Assembly (NCBI RefSeq): GCF_003605735.1
Contig: NZ_QXTJ01000046.1
Span: 72,068 to 104,190, forward strand
From: Pseudomonas sp. LS-2
GTDB taxonomy: Bacteria > Pseudomonadota > Gammaproteobacteria > Pseudomonadales > Pseudomonadaceae
Length of the DNA stretch: 32,123 bases
Reading direction: 5' to 3'
Part shown: positions 1-8,087 of the stretch, piece after piece
Layout of the letters: each line of letters starts with the position of its first letter
Numbering within the stretch: position 1 is the stretch's first letter
The notes under the pieces: model-generated
Told to the model about the DNA's origin: nothing
The model's database searches: none
The model's input: the letters and a program-made list of their open reading frames with translations, nothing else
Translations under genes and position numbers: made by a program

Positions 1-1
1 T

Positions 2-751
2 CATTCACGTATGGAGCTTCCTGAGCTGGTTGGTCAGATGGGGCTCGAGTGTGATCCTGCTACTGGGGACCAGCGGACATACTTTCGGTATGGTCCACTA
101 GCTCTGGCGATGAAGGAGGGGACTATTTTCCTTCTAAACGAGGCTGACGTGCTCGATCCCTCCGTAATGGCGGGTTTGAATGCGGTATTGGAAGGGGGCT
201 ATTTGATGCTGGCGGATAATGGAGGCGAGATCATTCACGCACATCCGAATTTCCGCTTTGTCATCACTGGTAACACACGTGGCCAGGGCGACGAAACTGG
301 ACTGTATAGTGGAACACTGTCCCAGAATCTCGCTTCGTGGGATCGCATTCGGTTGCTTGAGGTTTCCTACCTCGATAAAGCCTCCGAGATGAAGATCCTT
401 CAGTCCTCCATGCCAAAGGTTGACCCGGCAATTATCGAAACCATGGTTGAAATTGCCAACCAGGTGCGTAAGCAGTTTGTTGGCAACCCTGACATGGATT
501 TGAGTTCGGGGGCTCAGGGCATCACCATTACGTTCTCAACGCGCACACTGCTTCGTTGGGCACGTCTTGGGATGGTTTACAGCTCTGCTGCAGCTAAGCA
601 AGCGGGAACCTTTCCATTTCCTTCGCCACTTGCTCAGGCCCTTCGGGAGTCTTTGAGTAACCGTGCTGACAAGGCAATGCGTCTGGTCCTCCACACCATT
701 GCCAAGGATAAGTTTGGCACCGCTTGGGGTGCCGATCCGGTCTTGGCATAA
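2..751 (+). CDS. CobS/MoxR-like AAA+ ATPase (5' end outside window)
   Basis: The reading frame is open back to the first bases, so the true start and the Walker A loop lie upstream. Visible: a Walker B strand GTIFLLNEAD (from about nt 119) followed by VLDPSVMAGLNAVLEGG, typical of MoxR/CobS ATPases; a sensor-1 segment TGNTRGQGDETGLYSG (about nt 265-310); and SWDRIR, likely carrying an arginine finger. Such ATPases remodel protein partners, usually together with a VWA-domain protein, and one lies about 2.4 kb downstream. A role in cobalamin synthesis is unlikely here because no other cobalamin gene is present. The next gene starts 11 nt after the stop, so the two are probably co-transcribed. 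The family is clear; the substrate is unknown. Confidence 0.88.
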   Translation, partial: HSRMELPELVGQMGLECDPATGDQRTYFRYGPLALAMKEGTIFLLNEADVLDPSVMAGLNAVLEGGYLMLADNGGEIIHAHPNFRFVITGNTRGQGDETGLYSGTLSQNLASWDRIRLLEVSYLDKASEMKILQSSMPKVDPAIIETMVEIANQVRKQFVGNPDMDLSSGAQGITITFSTRTLLRWARLGMVYSSAAAKQAGTFPFPSPLAQALRESLSNRADKAMRLVLHTIAKDKFGTAWGADPVLA

Positions 752-762
752 GGAAAACCCTC

Positions 763-1224
763 ATGAGTCTGTTTTTTGCTGTCACAAGCGATGAGCAGGA
801 CCGTGAGCCGGTCAAGCGAGTGCTTCAGGACCTAGGTCCTGAGGTTGCTCGTCTTGATCTCACGGTGCCTAGTGAAGATCTACAAAAGGATCTTTTTTCA
901 ACCTTTGGATCTGGCGAGCTGGACCTTAGTAAGCAACCTGAAAAAGTGGTAGTTCTGATTGCTATAGCCACCCAGCTTGCTAAAAGGGACCCTGGCGGCA
1001 GCGCTCTGACGCTGTCTGATTCTGCGGGAAATGCACTGTCGGTTTCCTCAACGAAGGACGTTGAGGCTTTCTTGGATAAAACATTGTCCGATAAGCCTGA
1101 CCTCTATCAGTACTTCGTTTCTATGTTCGTAGAATTTGAAGTGCTGCCACGACCCATCGACCTATCAAGTCTTGCTCAAGGATACGACAACTCGTGTGCC
1201 GCTGAACTGGGCTTCTGCTTCTAA
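763..1224 (+). CDS. Unknown 153-residue protein
   Basis: I do not recognise this protein. The ATG at 763 is chosen because AAGGA (749-753) sits just upstream; the frame is open further upstream, but that part overlaps the ATPase gene. The protein is acidic and soluble with no membrane segment. It ends in SCAAELGFCF, a cysteine-containing tail resembling the ends of two other proteins in this window (1804-3036 and 10184-11746). It is one of few genes in this stretch without the hairpin leader, consistent with translation from the ATPase transcript. Its stop codon abuts the first leader (1225). Confidence 0.75.
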   Translation: MSLFFAVTSDEQDREPVKRVLQDLGPEVARLDLTVPSEDLQKDLFSTFGSGELDLSKQPEKVVVLIAIATQLAKRDPGGSALTLSDSAGNALSVSSTKDVEAFLDKTLSDKPDLYQYFVSMFVEFEVLPRPIDLSSLAQGYDNSCAAELGFCF

Positions 1225-1279
1225 CCCATGTGGGGCTTCCCCGTCTGGGTGGGCTCCGCAACTTGCTTCGGGAGTTATC
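1225..1279 (+). promoter_or_regulatory. Leader L1: CCC/GGGG ladder with sequestered RBS
   Basis: Order: CCC-ATGT-GGGG-ctt-CCCC-GTCT-GGG, then CTCC (1254-1257), then GGGAG (1270-1274) and ATG at 1280. The inner GGGG/CCCC and outer CCC/GGG can form one hairpin with three of four middle positions pairable. CTCC can pair with the ribosome-binding GGAG. It begins directly at the stop codon of the preceding gene and has no upstream GCTGG hairpin. Confidence 0.75.
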
Positions 1280-1600
1280 ATGCAACTACCTCTTTGCAAA
1301 TCCGTTGAGCTCAGCACGAGTCACATCACCGAGAATGATTCACAAATACTCAGTGAAATGGCCGATGCTTTTTCTGAAACGCGTAGCGACGGTCCAACCA
1401 GACCGGCTGTGCTTGCAACACGTTACGGCTTTGTCATTGTCATTGGACAGCTAACCGCTGACGGGATAATCAAAAATGGCGCTTCTTCAGAGCTGGTATC
1501 GATCTTGAATTACTGCTTGAAACCAGAGCATGGTATCGTTTACTTAGCTTTCGACTCAGATGGTGAGAAGATTGATGAGCTTGCTCAGTTTGAGTGGTGA
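1280..1600 (+). CDS. Small unknown protein, possibly DUF5983-like
   Basis: This 106-residue protein starts at the ATG that ends leader L1 (RBS GGGAG at 1270-1274). The frame is open upstream, but the leader shows the extension is not translated. The N-terminal ELSTSHITEND segment and the hydrophobic YGFVIVIGQL segment remind me of the DUF5983 family of accessory-element proteins; that is from memory and weak. No catalytic motif is visible. It lies between the AAA ATPase pair and the DUF3150-like gene. Confidence 0.7.
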   Translation: MQLPLCKSVELSTSHITENDSQILSEMADAFSETRSDGPTRPAVLATRYGFVIVIGQLTADGIIKNGASSELVSILNYCLKPEHGIVYLAFDSDGEKIDELAQFEW

Positions 1601-1641
1601 TTTACCGATAGGGGAGCTTCGGGCTCCCTCATTCGAGCCTC

Positions 1642-1668
1642 CTTTGCTATAGTGCGCCTATAGCAAAG
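1642..1668. repeat. Perfect 11-bp inverted repeat CTTTGCTATAG
   Basis: CTTTGCTATAG (1642-1652), loop TGCGC, CTATAGCAAAG (1658-1668). No T-run follows, so it is not a standard terminator. The left arm contains TGCTATAGT, which fits an extended -10 promoter element. The same CCTTTGCTATAG-N-GCG string recurs near 15889 without the right arm. Confidence 0.6.
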
Positions 1669-1710
1669 CAGGTTCTCTGATCGCTTATGCGAGCGATCTG
1701 TGAAGTGATA

Positions 1711-1803
1711 GCTGTTCACCATAAAACAGCAAATTTTACTAAACCCAACGGGGCGATTTCTCCCCGATGGGGTGAGACCGCCCTCAATACCTGGAGGCGT
1801 CTC
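1711..1803 (+). promoter_or_regulatory. Leader L2: upstream GCTGT hairpin plus ladder and RBS hairpin
   Basis: GCTGT...ACAGC (1711-1730) forms the upstream hairpin. It is followed by an A/T-rich linker, then CCC-AAC-GGGG-loop-CCCC-GAT-GGGG. The last hairpin pairs GAGAC (1774-1778) and GCC (1780-1782) with GGC-GTCTC (1796-1803), burying GGAGG (1793-1797) up to the ATG at 1804. Confidence 0.8.
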
Positions 1804-3036
1804 ATGCAAAATTCTACCCCGATCAAAGAAATCGATACTCTCAACAAACTTTTGCTTGTCGACCTGAATGTAAGTATTTGGTCTGGTCGAAAGAAGCTTC
1901 GTGTCGAAGATTTGGGGGGAGGTATTAATTTACCTCCAGCCGAACTTGCTTCCCTAGGGAGTAAGAAAATCATCGACTCTGACAAGCTTAAAGCTTTTGA
2001 AAATCTCAAGCGCCGGGCAATTCGGTTGCTTGAGGCGAATGGTGTGCGTTTTCTTGGCGGCTATGGCATCCCGGACGATGTCGCACCCGAAGTGGCAGCA
2101 GAGCTGGAAGCTATTAAGCGGGAATTCGAAGCAGAGAAAGATTCATTCATCAATGGATACGACTCGAGCTTTGCTGACTGGGCCATGAAATGGACCAACC
2201 CTCTTTGGAAAGCGGCCGTTACTAATGCCAAAACCCCAAAGGATGTGGTTGCACACAAATTCGGTTTCCGTTTCACCCTGTGCCGCGTCGCTCCGGATTC
2301 TTCAAGTGCAGATCTCTCAAAGGGGCTTGCGCAAGAGGTTTCTGGGCTGTCCGGACAGCTGTTTCGTGAAATCGCCGATGCTGCCGAAGACCTGTTGGAC
2401 AACAGCTTCGTTGGCAAGGATTCCGTGACTCGCAAAGCGGTGTCCGCAATGCTGAAAATGCACAAAAAACTGACGTCGCTTGCCTTCTTGAACCCTGGTG
2501 TTCTGCAGGTCGCTGACTACATGACAAATGTGATCAGCAAGCTGCCTAAGGCGGGTCCGTATAAAGGGAGTGAGTTTCAAGATCTCCAATCTCTGATGAT
2601 GACGTTATCGGACGAGACAAAGATCCTGAAGTTGGCTGGGTTGTTTATGAAGGCTGGAGCCGATGCTTCGGCCGACTTCGTAGACTCCACGCTCTCGCTA
2701 CCTGATCAGCCTGAAGTCGACGCGTTCGCTGGATTCGAGTACCTCGATGAAGAAACATCTTTTGATGTTCTCGCCGGCGCACTGGATTCGGCGCATATGG
2801 CTGACACTAGCTCCGGTACGTTCGCAAGCCTCATGGCCGGTGCTGACCTGATGTCTCTCAACGTAAATGAGCTAGCTGCAATGGCTCAGAATGTTCAGGA
2901 TGACGCAATTCTCAATGCTGACAAAGTCTACGTATTGGAGGAGGAAATTGCCTCTTCTGCACCGATCGCTTTGGTACAGCAGTCAATGGGGACTGAATTA
3001 CACGTCGATGACTGCAGTTTAGACTTCTGCATGTAA
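1804..3036 (+). CDS. DUF3150-like protein
   Basis: A 410-residue soluble protein. The N-terminal region (LLLVDLNVSIWSGRKKL, LASLGSKKIIDSDKLKAF, RFLGGYGIP, then WTNPLWKAAV and KFGFRFTLCRV) matches what I know of DUF3150 proteins, which accompany CobS-like ATPases and VWA proteins on SXT/R391-type elements and large plasmids. Molecular role unknown; position between the ATPase and the VWA gene suggests a partner or substrate of that machine. The ATG at 1804 is fixed by leader L2 and GGAGG at 1793; an in-frame upstream extension to 1687 would run through the leader and is rejected. The C-terminus is CSLDFCM, part of a recurring LxFC-type tail. Confidence 0.85.
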   Translation: MQNSTPIKEIDTLNKLLLVDLNVSIWSGRKKLRVEDLGGGINLPPAELASLGSKKIIDSDKLKAFENLKRRAIRLLEANGVRFLGGYGIPDDVAPEVAAELEAIKREFEAEKDSFINGYDSSFADWAMKWTNPLWKAAVTNAKTPKDVVAHKFGFRFTLCRVAPDSSSADLSKGLAQEVSGLSGQLFREIADAAEDLLDNSFVGKDSVTRKAVSAMLKMHKKLTSLAFLNPGVLQVADYMTNVISKLPKAGPYKGSEFQDLQSLMMTLSDETKILKLAGLFMKAGADASADFVDSTLSLPDQPEVDAFAGFEYLDEETSFDVLAGALDSAHMADTSSGTFASLMAGADLMSLNVNELAAMAQNVQDDAILNADKVYVLEEEIASSAPIALVQQSMGTELHVDDCSLDFCM

Positions 3037-3042
3037 TCACAA

Positions 3043-3104
3043 CCCTTAAGGGGCGTCCTGCCCCTTAAGGGGGGAGGGCGCCTTCAATTCTTTGGAGGCA
3101 CTCT
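3043..3104 (+). promoter_or_regulatory. Leader L3: perfect CCCTTAAGGGG ladder
   Basis: CCCTTAAGGGG, six-base loop, CCCCTTAAGGGG: all 11 positions of the outer and inner stems pair, the cleanest copy of the long hairpin. The following RBS hairpin is weaker (GCGCC against GGAGGC, with flanking GAG/CTC). GGAGG lies 6 nt before the ATG at 3105. The leader begins 6 nt after the preceding stop codon. Confidence 0.82.
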
Positions 3105-4901
3105 ATGCAAAGTTCACTCACCACTGCATTCCCAATTGTCGCTCGATACTACACGGATGACTTAGGGGTAAAGATAATTTGGGGCGGGAACCAACCCGCA
3201 ACCAAAGACAAGATTCTCTACCTGCCCATGCTCAGTGATGAGTCACCATTGACGACTCAAGTCGCCCTTGGATGGACTGCGCATGAATCTGCACACATCA
3301 AATACACTCAAGACGACGCCTATGACAAGGCTGCGTCCGAGTCTGCCTTTTCAGTCGGTTTCCTCAATGTCCTTGAGGATCTCCGCATTGAGAAGCGCAT
3401 GATGGCTGACCATTTCTCGACCATTAACCCTTTGACGGTTACGGCGAAAGAGATGCTGGCAGGAAAATTCTCTATTGGTGGCACGAGTGAGGCTGCTCTG
3501 CTGCATAACGCTTGTCTCGGCATTGGTCGGGCACGGCTTCTTAATCAACCCCTCAAGGAAGACGCGGCGCTTCTTGAAGGCGAGCTTAAGAAGGTGTTCG
3601 GACTGGGCCGCAGCACCAAAATTTTGGGCTTGTTAAGTCAGGTGGCTGATCTACCTGACACCTGGTCGATTTACAACATGATGCATCGAATGCTCGATGT
3701 GCTAGACGAAGAAGATCAACAAGACCCTCAAACTCAGTCACAGGCTCAACAACCTCAGCAACAGAACCAGGCCAATGATCAGCAACAAGATAAAGGTGAT
3801 GGCGATCAACAAGGAGGCGGGCAGAGCGGTGATGATTGTGATGGAGAAAATCAGCAGCATCCGGCTGGTTCAGCTCAGAACGGTGCAGACGATGCTGATG
3901 AGAATACCGGTAAGCAGCCAGGACCAAATCTGAAGAAAAAGATACTTTCTGCTTCGGATGAAGACCTTAAGGATGCCATTGCCGATATCGGTAAGTTGGC
4001 GTCGGACATGCTCGCTCAAGTAGCGGATCCTTACGCGACTACCCCTTCACTCGTAATTAAGGAACCGGTTGGTTCCTCAATGCTCGGGCGCAAGATATTC
4101 GAAAATGGCCAGGCCGCTTCTATGGGGCTTAGGCAGGTTTTGAACAGCCTTGTGCAGGGTTCACAGAACGCTCGAGTCAGCGTTCGTAGTACAGGAAGTA
4201 AGATCGAAGGCGGGCGACTAGCACGGGTTCGGGTTGGGGAAAACCGGATATTCCGGCGACAAGAACCGGTGCAGCGCACGCATGCTGCGATCGAGCTTTT
4301 GGTGGACGGGTCGTCTTCTATGGGAACGAAGGTAGTCGGCTTGAACGAAAACCTTGATTCCCTATCCGTACAAGAGCGTGAAGCGGTTATCAAAGCTCGT
4401 AAATCTGCGCTTCAAATCGCAGAGGAGAGTGCTTACGCAATAATGACTGCATTGGAAGGCGTGAACGGTGTTTCCACCGGCGCAATGGTTTTTCCAAAGA
4501 GTCAGGGCGGTCAAAATTCGGTTGCGGTGCTCAAACGCCACAATCAAAGCTTGGCAAATGCGTTCCTTGAAGGCCGCTTTGGTTCGGGCCCTACTGGAAC
4601 GACACCCCTTGCAAATGCCATTTGGCCCGCAGCTGGGGATTTGCTTCATGCGAAAGGTGACCAAAAGGTGATGATCATCATTACCGATGGTGACCCTGAT
4701 GATGAAGGGGCAACGAAGGAAATGGTTGATCGCTGCCGTAGGTCAGGGATTGAGGTATTCGCCATTGCTTTCGGGTCAGCCCACGAATCAAAGCTTCAAT
4801 CGATTTTCGGACGTAACAAATGGGAGTTATTGGCTGATATCAGCCAACTCCGTCACGCGCTAAGCAACCTGGTTCAACAGGTTCTTATCCAAGCCGCATA
4901 A
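3105..4901 (+). CDS. VWA-domain protein with HExxH motif (CobT-like)
   Basis: A 598-residue protein with three parts. Residues 1-200 contain HESAH (60-64) and NVLEDLRIEKR (89-99), a zincin-like arrangement seen in CobT/VWA-type proteins that may bind metal. Residues about 203-270 are a Gln/Asp/Gly-rich, low-complexity linker. Residues about 395-595 form a VWA domain with an intact MIDAS: DGSSS (401-405), a Thr in GPTGTTPLA (about 499) and TDGDPDD (from 527). VWA proteins of this type pair with MoxR/CobS ATPases, and one is encoded at the window's left edge. ATG 3105 follows leader L3. Whether the HExxH is an active peptidase is not known. Confidence 0.9.
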   Translation: MQSSLTTAFPIVARYYTDDLGVKIIWGGNQPATKDKILYLPMLSDESPLTTQVALGWTAHESAHIKYTQDDAYDKAASESAFSVGFLNVLEDLRIEKRMMADHFSTINPLTVTAKEMLAGKFSIGGTSEAALLHNACLGIGRARLLNQPLKEDAALLEGELKKVFGLGRSTKILGLLSQVADLPDTWSIYNMMHRMLDVLDEEDQQDPQTQSQAQQPQQQNQANDQQQDKGDGDQQGGGQSGDDCDGENQQHPAGSAQNGADDADENTGKQPGPNLKKKILSASDEDLKDAIADIGKLASDMLAQVADPYATTPSLVIKEPVGSSMLGRKIFENGQAASMGLRQVLNSLVQGSQNARVSVRSTGSKIEGGRLARVRVGENRIFRRQEPVQRTHAAIELLVDGSSSMGTKVVGLNENLDSLSVQEREAVIKARKSALQIAEESAYAIMTALEGVNGVSTGAMVFPKSQGGQNSVAVLKRHNQSLANAFLEGRFGSGPTGTTPLANAIWPAAGDLLHAKGDQKVMIIITDGDPDDEGATKEMVDRCRRSGIEVFAIAFGSAHESKLQSIFGRNKWELLADISQLRHALSNLVQQVLIQAA

Positions 4902-4911
4902 CCGCGGCCAA

Positions 4912-4971
4912 CCCTTGGGGGCACATGTCCCCTTAGGGGAGGTGTGCCTCCTTCAACCCGGAGGTTTCACC
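4912..4971 (+). promoter_or_regulatory. Leader L4: ladder with full RBS hairpin
   Basis: CCC-TTG-GGGG-loop-CCCC-TTA-GGGG, then GGTG-tg-CCTCC pairing with GGAGG-ttt-CACC directly before the ATG at 4972. A competing hairpin is also visible: the GGAGG that ends the ladder (GGGGAGG) can pair with the same CCTCC across a TGTG loop, which would free the RBS. Confidence 0.85.
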
Positions 4972-5397
4972 ATGCAATTTGCCCTAGCTCTAGGTGATGA
5001 GTCGTTTGACTTCAATAAATTGGCTGTAGCAAGTCGGTTGCCTAGGCACCGGCGCGTCAAGGCCGAGAAACTCACCAGCAGTGATATTGAACAGCTCTAC
5101 CTTAATCTGCTCGCGATGCCTGACGATCAGTTGGAAGAGTTTGTCTGGACGGACTCAGACGTCGACTTGCTTCGTGAAAAGCTTCTTTTTGAAGCGTGTC
5201 ATGTTCTGTTGGACAAGCGTGCAGCAGTCGCAACCCGACGCGATCGTTGGAGCTGGATCATGAGCGAAAGCTCAGGGCCATTTTCCTTTCTGGTATGTGC
5301 GTATTTCGCCGGCGTACGTGGAGTAGAGCTTCGAGAAAGCCTTACCTACCTATGCCGCAGGGAGAAAGTGATCGATCAGCTCGAAAGCGTTGCCTAA
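4972..5397 (+). CDS. Unknown 141-residue protein
   Basis: No family recognised. Soluble, charged and likely alpha-helical (KLTSSDIEQLYLNLLAMPDDQLEEFVW, read as two adjoining helices), with a weakly hydrophobic stretch SFLVCAYFAGVRGVEL near the C-terminus and three cysteines. The start is set by GGAGG and the end of leader L4. It follows the VWA gene in the same direction with only the leader between them, so it probably belongs to the same transcript. No catalytic motif is evident. Confidence 0.72.
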   Translation: MQFALALGDESFDFNKLAVASRLPRHRRVKAEKLTSSDIEQLYLNLLAMPDDQLEEFVWTDSDVDLLREKLLFEACHVLLDKRAAVATRRDRWSWIMSESSGPFSFLVCAYFAGVRGVELRESLTYLCRREKVIDQLESVA

Positions 5398-5414
5398 CCT
5401 TTAAGCATCAATAA

Positions 5415-5474
5415 CCCATCGGGGAGCCATTCTTCCCTTTGGGAAGACGGGTTCCTCCAATACGGAGAAGACCC
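5415..5474 (+). promoter_or_regulatory. Leader L5: ladder with RBS hairpin
   Basis: CCC-ATC-GGGGA-loop-TTCCC-TTT-GGG; the inner stem is GGGGA/TTCCC. The RBS hairpin is GGGT-tc-CTCC-aatac-GGAG-aag-ACCC, ending at the ATG at 5475. Both halves differ in sequence from L4 but keep the pairing, a compensatory change. Confidence 0.82.
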
Positions 5475-6251
5475 ATGCGTTATCAACAAGCCCACGTCAT
5501 TCAACCTATGTGCTTTGAACTGTATCCATACCAGGAATCAGCCCACAATCGCACGAAGGAGGAGTACGTTAATTTAGCTGGCCAGCAGCAAAGGCTGACT
5601 TTCAACCGTCGGCAAGAGTTTTTGCTTCGCCTCTCCGCGCATCGGGAGTTGAATGAATCGCTTCGTTCTTTTCCTTGCGAGCTAAATAAGCCGTTTGCAG
5701 GGTATCAGATGCCAACCCAGCCACGTATGCAATTGGGCGCGGTGGCTCTGGAACTGACATCTGCAAGCCATCACCTGTTTGAGGAGGTCCCCTATGGCAC
5801 GATGGATGATTACGACCACCTTCAAACGGACGATGGCCATGCTTTCGAAAACGAAGACCGAAATGTTGGCGCAGTTCCACTGGAATCTGTTAGCCACATT
5901 ACTATCTCGGAAGACGAAGAAGGTATTGACTGGAGCAACGCGAAGTCAGGTGTGATTCGACAAGTCGGAAGGTATCACTACAAATTCGACAATAAGGAAT
6001 CCATGTCTTACCTGATTCGCTTGGGACAGCATGAGTACGTGTGGGGGATTGACCTGGAACGACTGGCCAACTTGCACAAGCTCAAACGAGGCGATCGCAT
6101 TTCACTGAAATGCATCGGCAAGCAACCTGTTGAAGTCGAGGTACGTGAGCTTCAAGAGGATCAAACGTACAAGGTCGTCACGAAAATGGTCGACCGCAAT
6201 ACCTGGGTTGCAAAGGTGCACCAACGTGCGGCTATGCCAGCGCAGGATTGA
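5475..6251 (+). CDS. WGIDL-domain protein of plasmid type
   Basis: A 258-residue protein. Residues about 159-245 (GVIRQVGRYHYKFDNKES, SYLIRL, EYVWGIDLERL at 188-198, KLKRGDRISLKCIGKQPVEVEV) match a beta-rich domain I know from the C-terminal parts of conjugative relaxases and related plasmid proteins, usually written as nSYFv-l...WGvdL...GDxv-l-g..pV. Here it stands alone behind an unrecognised N-terminal half of about 155 residues. Its function is unproven; nucleic-acid or relaxosome association is an inference from where the domain usually occurs. The ATG at 5475 is fixed by leader L5. Confidence 0.75.
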   Translation: MRYQQAHVIQPMCFELYPYQESAHNRTKEEYVNLAGQQQRLTFNRRQEFLLRLSAHRELNESLRSFPCELNKPFAGYQMPTQPRMQLGAVALELTSASHHLFEEVPYGTMDDYDHLQTDDGHAFENEDRNVGAVPLESVSHITISEDEEGIDWSNAKSGVIRQVGRYHYKFDNKESMSYLIRLGQHEYVWGIDLERLANLHKLKRGDRISLKCIGKQPVEVEVRELQEDQTYKVVTKMVDRNTWVAKVHQRAAMPAQD

Positions 6252-6259
6252 GAGTAATG

Positions 6260-6322
6260 CAGCTAGGGCCACCATCTGGTGGTCCTAGCTGAGTCTGTTT
6301 TGGACAGCTCGGTAGCTGTCCA
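6260..6322. repeat. Two strong hairpins between genes
   Basis: First stem: CAGCTAGGGCCACCA (6260-6274) with TGGTGGTCCTAGCTG (6277-6291), 15 bp with one G-U wobble position. Second stem: TGGACAGCT (6301-6309) with AGCTGTCCA (6314-6322), perfect, flanked by T-run and A-run. Possible terminator or processing signals after the 5475 gene; the A-run orientation would suit termination on the minus strand better than the plus. Confidence 0.6.
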
Positions 6323-6361
6323 AAAAAGATTCACTGCGTCGAGATGTCTTGGCGCTGAGAT

Positions 6362-6438
6362 AGCTGGTTTCCAGCATTAAACCCTGTGGGGCTCCATCCC
6401 ACATTGGGTATGGCCCCATCCCAACCAAGGAGAGCGCT
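6362..6438 (+). promoter_or_regulatory. Leader L6: AGCTGG hairpin, ladder, RBS
   Basis: AGCTGG-ttt-CCAGC at 6362-6375, linker ATTAAA, then CCC-TGT-GGGG-loop-CCC-ACA-TTGGG. The middle TGT/ACA pairs fully, supporting the long hairpin. Before the start codon, ATGGC can pair with GCTAT that overlaps the ATG at 6439. The RBS is AGGAGA. Confidence 0.78.
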
Positions 6439-7983
6439 ATGCCCAATTCTTATGCTGTACAAAATTTTATTCGCAGCCTTGCTGAAAGAGGTGTTGAGAT
6501 TCCTGCAGTTGTCTCCGCTTGGATTTCAAGTTTGGTGGACCAACCTGGAGAGCGGGCTTGTAGTGTTCCGGTAACGGTAACGACGCTTGATGAGTTGGGG
6601 AATCCGTTCGGGAACTACTCGACATCAGTCACGCAAGCAGGAATTTCAGAAATCATATCCATAGCTACGGCGGCAGCTGTATTTCATGGCAGCGGTCAGC
6701 CGTTGGGCCATGTTCTCAATGATCTCCTAGAGTCCCTAGTGTCGTATGGAATTGTGAACGATTCGGATGACTTCGATTACTCGAAAGCCATGGTTGAGAT
6801 AACCTTTGACGTTGATACGTCGATGGGGTTGCAGGATCCGAAACTGGGCTCTGCTGTGCACTCAAAGTTTGGCCAGACGTTATTGGTCGATCGTTCCAGG
6901 CTTAGTGAGGCTAAGGTAACTGGCTACCATCATACCTACCCAGCTTGCATAAAATATGGTGTTCCAGCGCAAGCTACGACAGCTGGAGTGCTACATTTGC
7001 TCTCGTCACTTGGATTTTCAGGCGAACGAGTACCAATGTCCTTTGCTGATTCTAGGGATGATAGCGGCGATCAGATCACGATTACCGCACTACTCCCAGT
7101 GGATGCTGTGATTGCTGATGACCTAACTCACGTAAGAAAAAAAGTCTTGGTTGATTTTAATCAAGCCCTTGAGTCGTTCGATGAGGCTAGGCAGATCGAA
7201 ATAGTGAACCAGTACGTGAGGGCAAATAGCTCTCGGCCGAAGATAAAACGTTCTGGGAAACGCAATTACCTCGCCGGGTCTATCACCCGACAGGGCTTGG
7301 CCGGGCATTTTATGAAGGCAGGAAAGAAAATGGCTATCGAACTTAAGACCTACGCGGGTAAGTGCCAGCAGCATCTTGAACCTTTACCAAGCCAGCATTC
7401 CAATGTTCAGCTTTGTGAGGCTCTAGTAGCTCGTCTGATCGACTACCCGGAAATGGGTATTCTCATTTGCCATCCAAATGACAGCCGTAAAGCTGTTTTT
7501 TATGTGGTATGGAGCAGCGGAAAACCGCGCTTGCATTCAGTGGAGCTAACAGAAAACGGACGGATTCGGCTGCCTGAAGCCAGAGAAGTTTCTGCTCAAG
7601 TTGTGGGATTTAATGAAGGTTTAGTGTACCAGGTGAATCATCCGGTCTACATCGATCTCGCCTACGAAAACTTTGGCGATTATCAAGACCTCTTTACGCT
7701 TTGCAGTGATGAGGACACAGAAATCCGGAGGGTCTTCGAAAGCGCATGCGGTCGATTCCAAGTTTCGCCGAGCGAGCATCTATTCGAAGCGCGCGATGCC
7801 GACAGCGATTACCTGTGGTTCAAGGATGCGGATAAGGGGACGTTGATCGCCAATACGCGTACACAACAAATCAAGCTTGTCGACAAACATACCGGCCAGA
7901 TTTTGGCGGTATCTGACGTCACTAGCATTCCCTCGTACGATGACGAGTTGGCGGCCGATGAGGAGGCTGGCAGAGTCTTGTAG
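6439..7983 (+). CDS. Large unknown 514-residue protein
   Basis: No family recognised. Long, soluble, no signal peptide or membrane segment, mixed alpha/beta character. Notable segments are KRSGKRNYLAGSITRQGLAG (about residues 270-290, basic), CEALVARLIDYPEMGILICHP and RKAVFYVVWSSGKPRLHSVEL. No nucleotide-binding or catalytic signature is evident. ATG 6439 is fixed by leader L6 and AGGAG. It is the largest unknown in this stretch and, being intact with its own leader, is probably under selection. Confidence 0.75.
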   Translation: MPNSYAVQNFIRSLAERGVEIPAVVSAWISSLVDQPGERACSVPVTVTTLDELGNPFGNYSTSVTQAGISEIISIATAAAVFHGSGQPLGHVLNDLLESLVSYGIVNDSDDFDYSKAMVEITFDVDTSMGLQDPKLGSAVHSKFGQTLLVDRSRLSEAKVTGYHHTYPACIKYGVPAQATTAGVLHLLSSLGFSGERVPMSFADSRDDSGDQITITALLPVDAVIADDLTHVRKKVLVDFNQALESFDEARQIEIVNQYVRANSSRPKIKRSGKRNYLAGSITRQGLAGHFMKAGKKMAIELKTYAGKCQQHLEPLPSQHSNVQLCEALVARLIDYPEMGILICHPNDSRKAVFYVVWSSGKPRLHSVELTENGRIRLPEAREVSAQVVGFNEGLVYQVNHPVYIDLAYENFGDYQDLFTLCSDEDTEIRRVFESACGRFQVSPSEHLFEARDADSDYLWFKDADKGTLIANTRTQQIKLVDKHTGQILAVSDVTSIPSYDDELAADEEAGRVL

Positions 7984-8029
7984 GTCGTATGTACTAGGCC
8001 ATGAAGAAAATCTAGTTCGACAATTACAA

Positions 8030-8087
8030 CCCGGCGGGGCTCCATCCCCAATGGGATGGGGCCCAGTTTCCTGTTTTGGAGAGTGAA
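8030..8087 (+). promoter_or_regulatory. Leader L7: ladder with RBS hairpin
   Basis: CCC-GGC-GGGG-loop-CCCC-AAT-GGG, followed by CA-g-TTTCC pairing with GGAGA-g-TG around the RBS, then ATG at 8088. Upstream, ACTAG (from 7992) and CTAGT (8012-8016) form a separate small stem in place of the usual GCTGG hairpin. Confidence 0.75.

Noticed and set aside
2..4901. Cobalamin (cobaltochelatase CobS/CobT) function for the ATPase and VWA genes
   Set aside because: No other cobalamin gene is present, and the mobile-element context with a DUF3150-like gene fits a general AAA-VWA pair better.
6297..6327. Plus-strand terminator after the 5475 gene
   Set aside because: The stem is followed by A's rather than T's on the plus strand, so it is recorded only as a hairpin.
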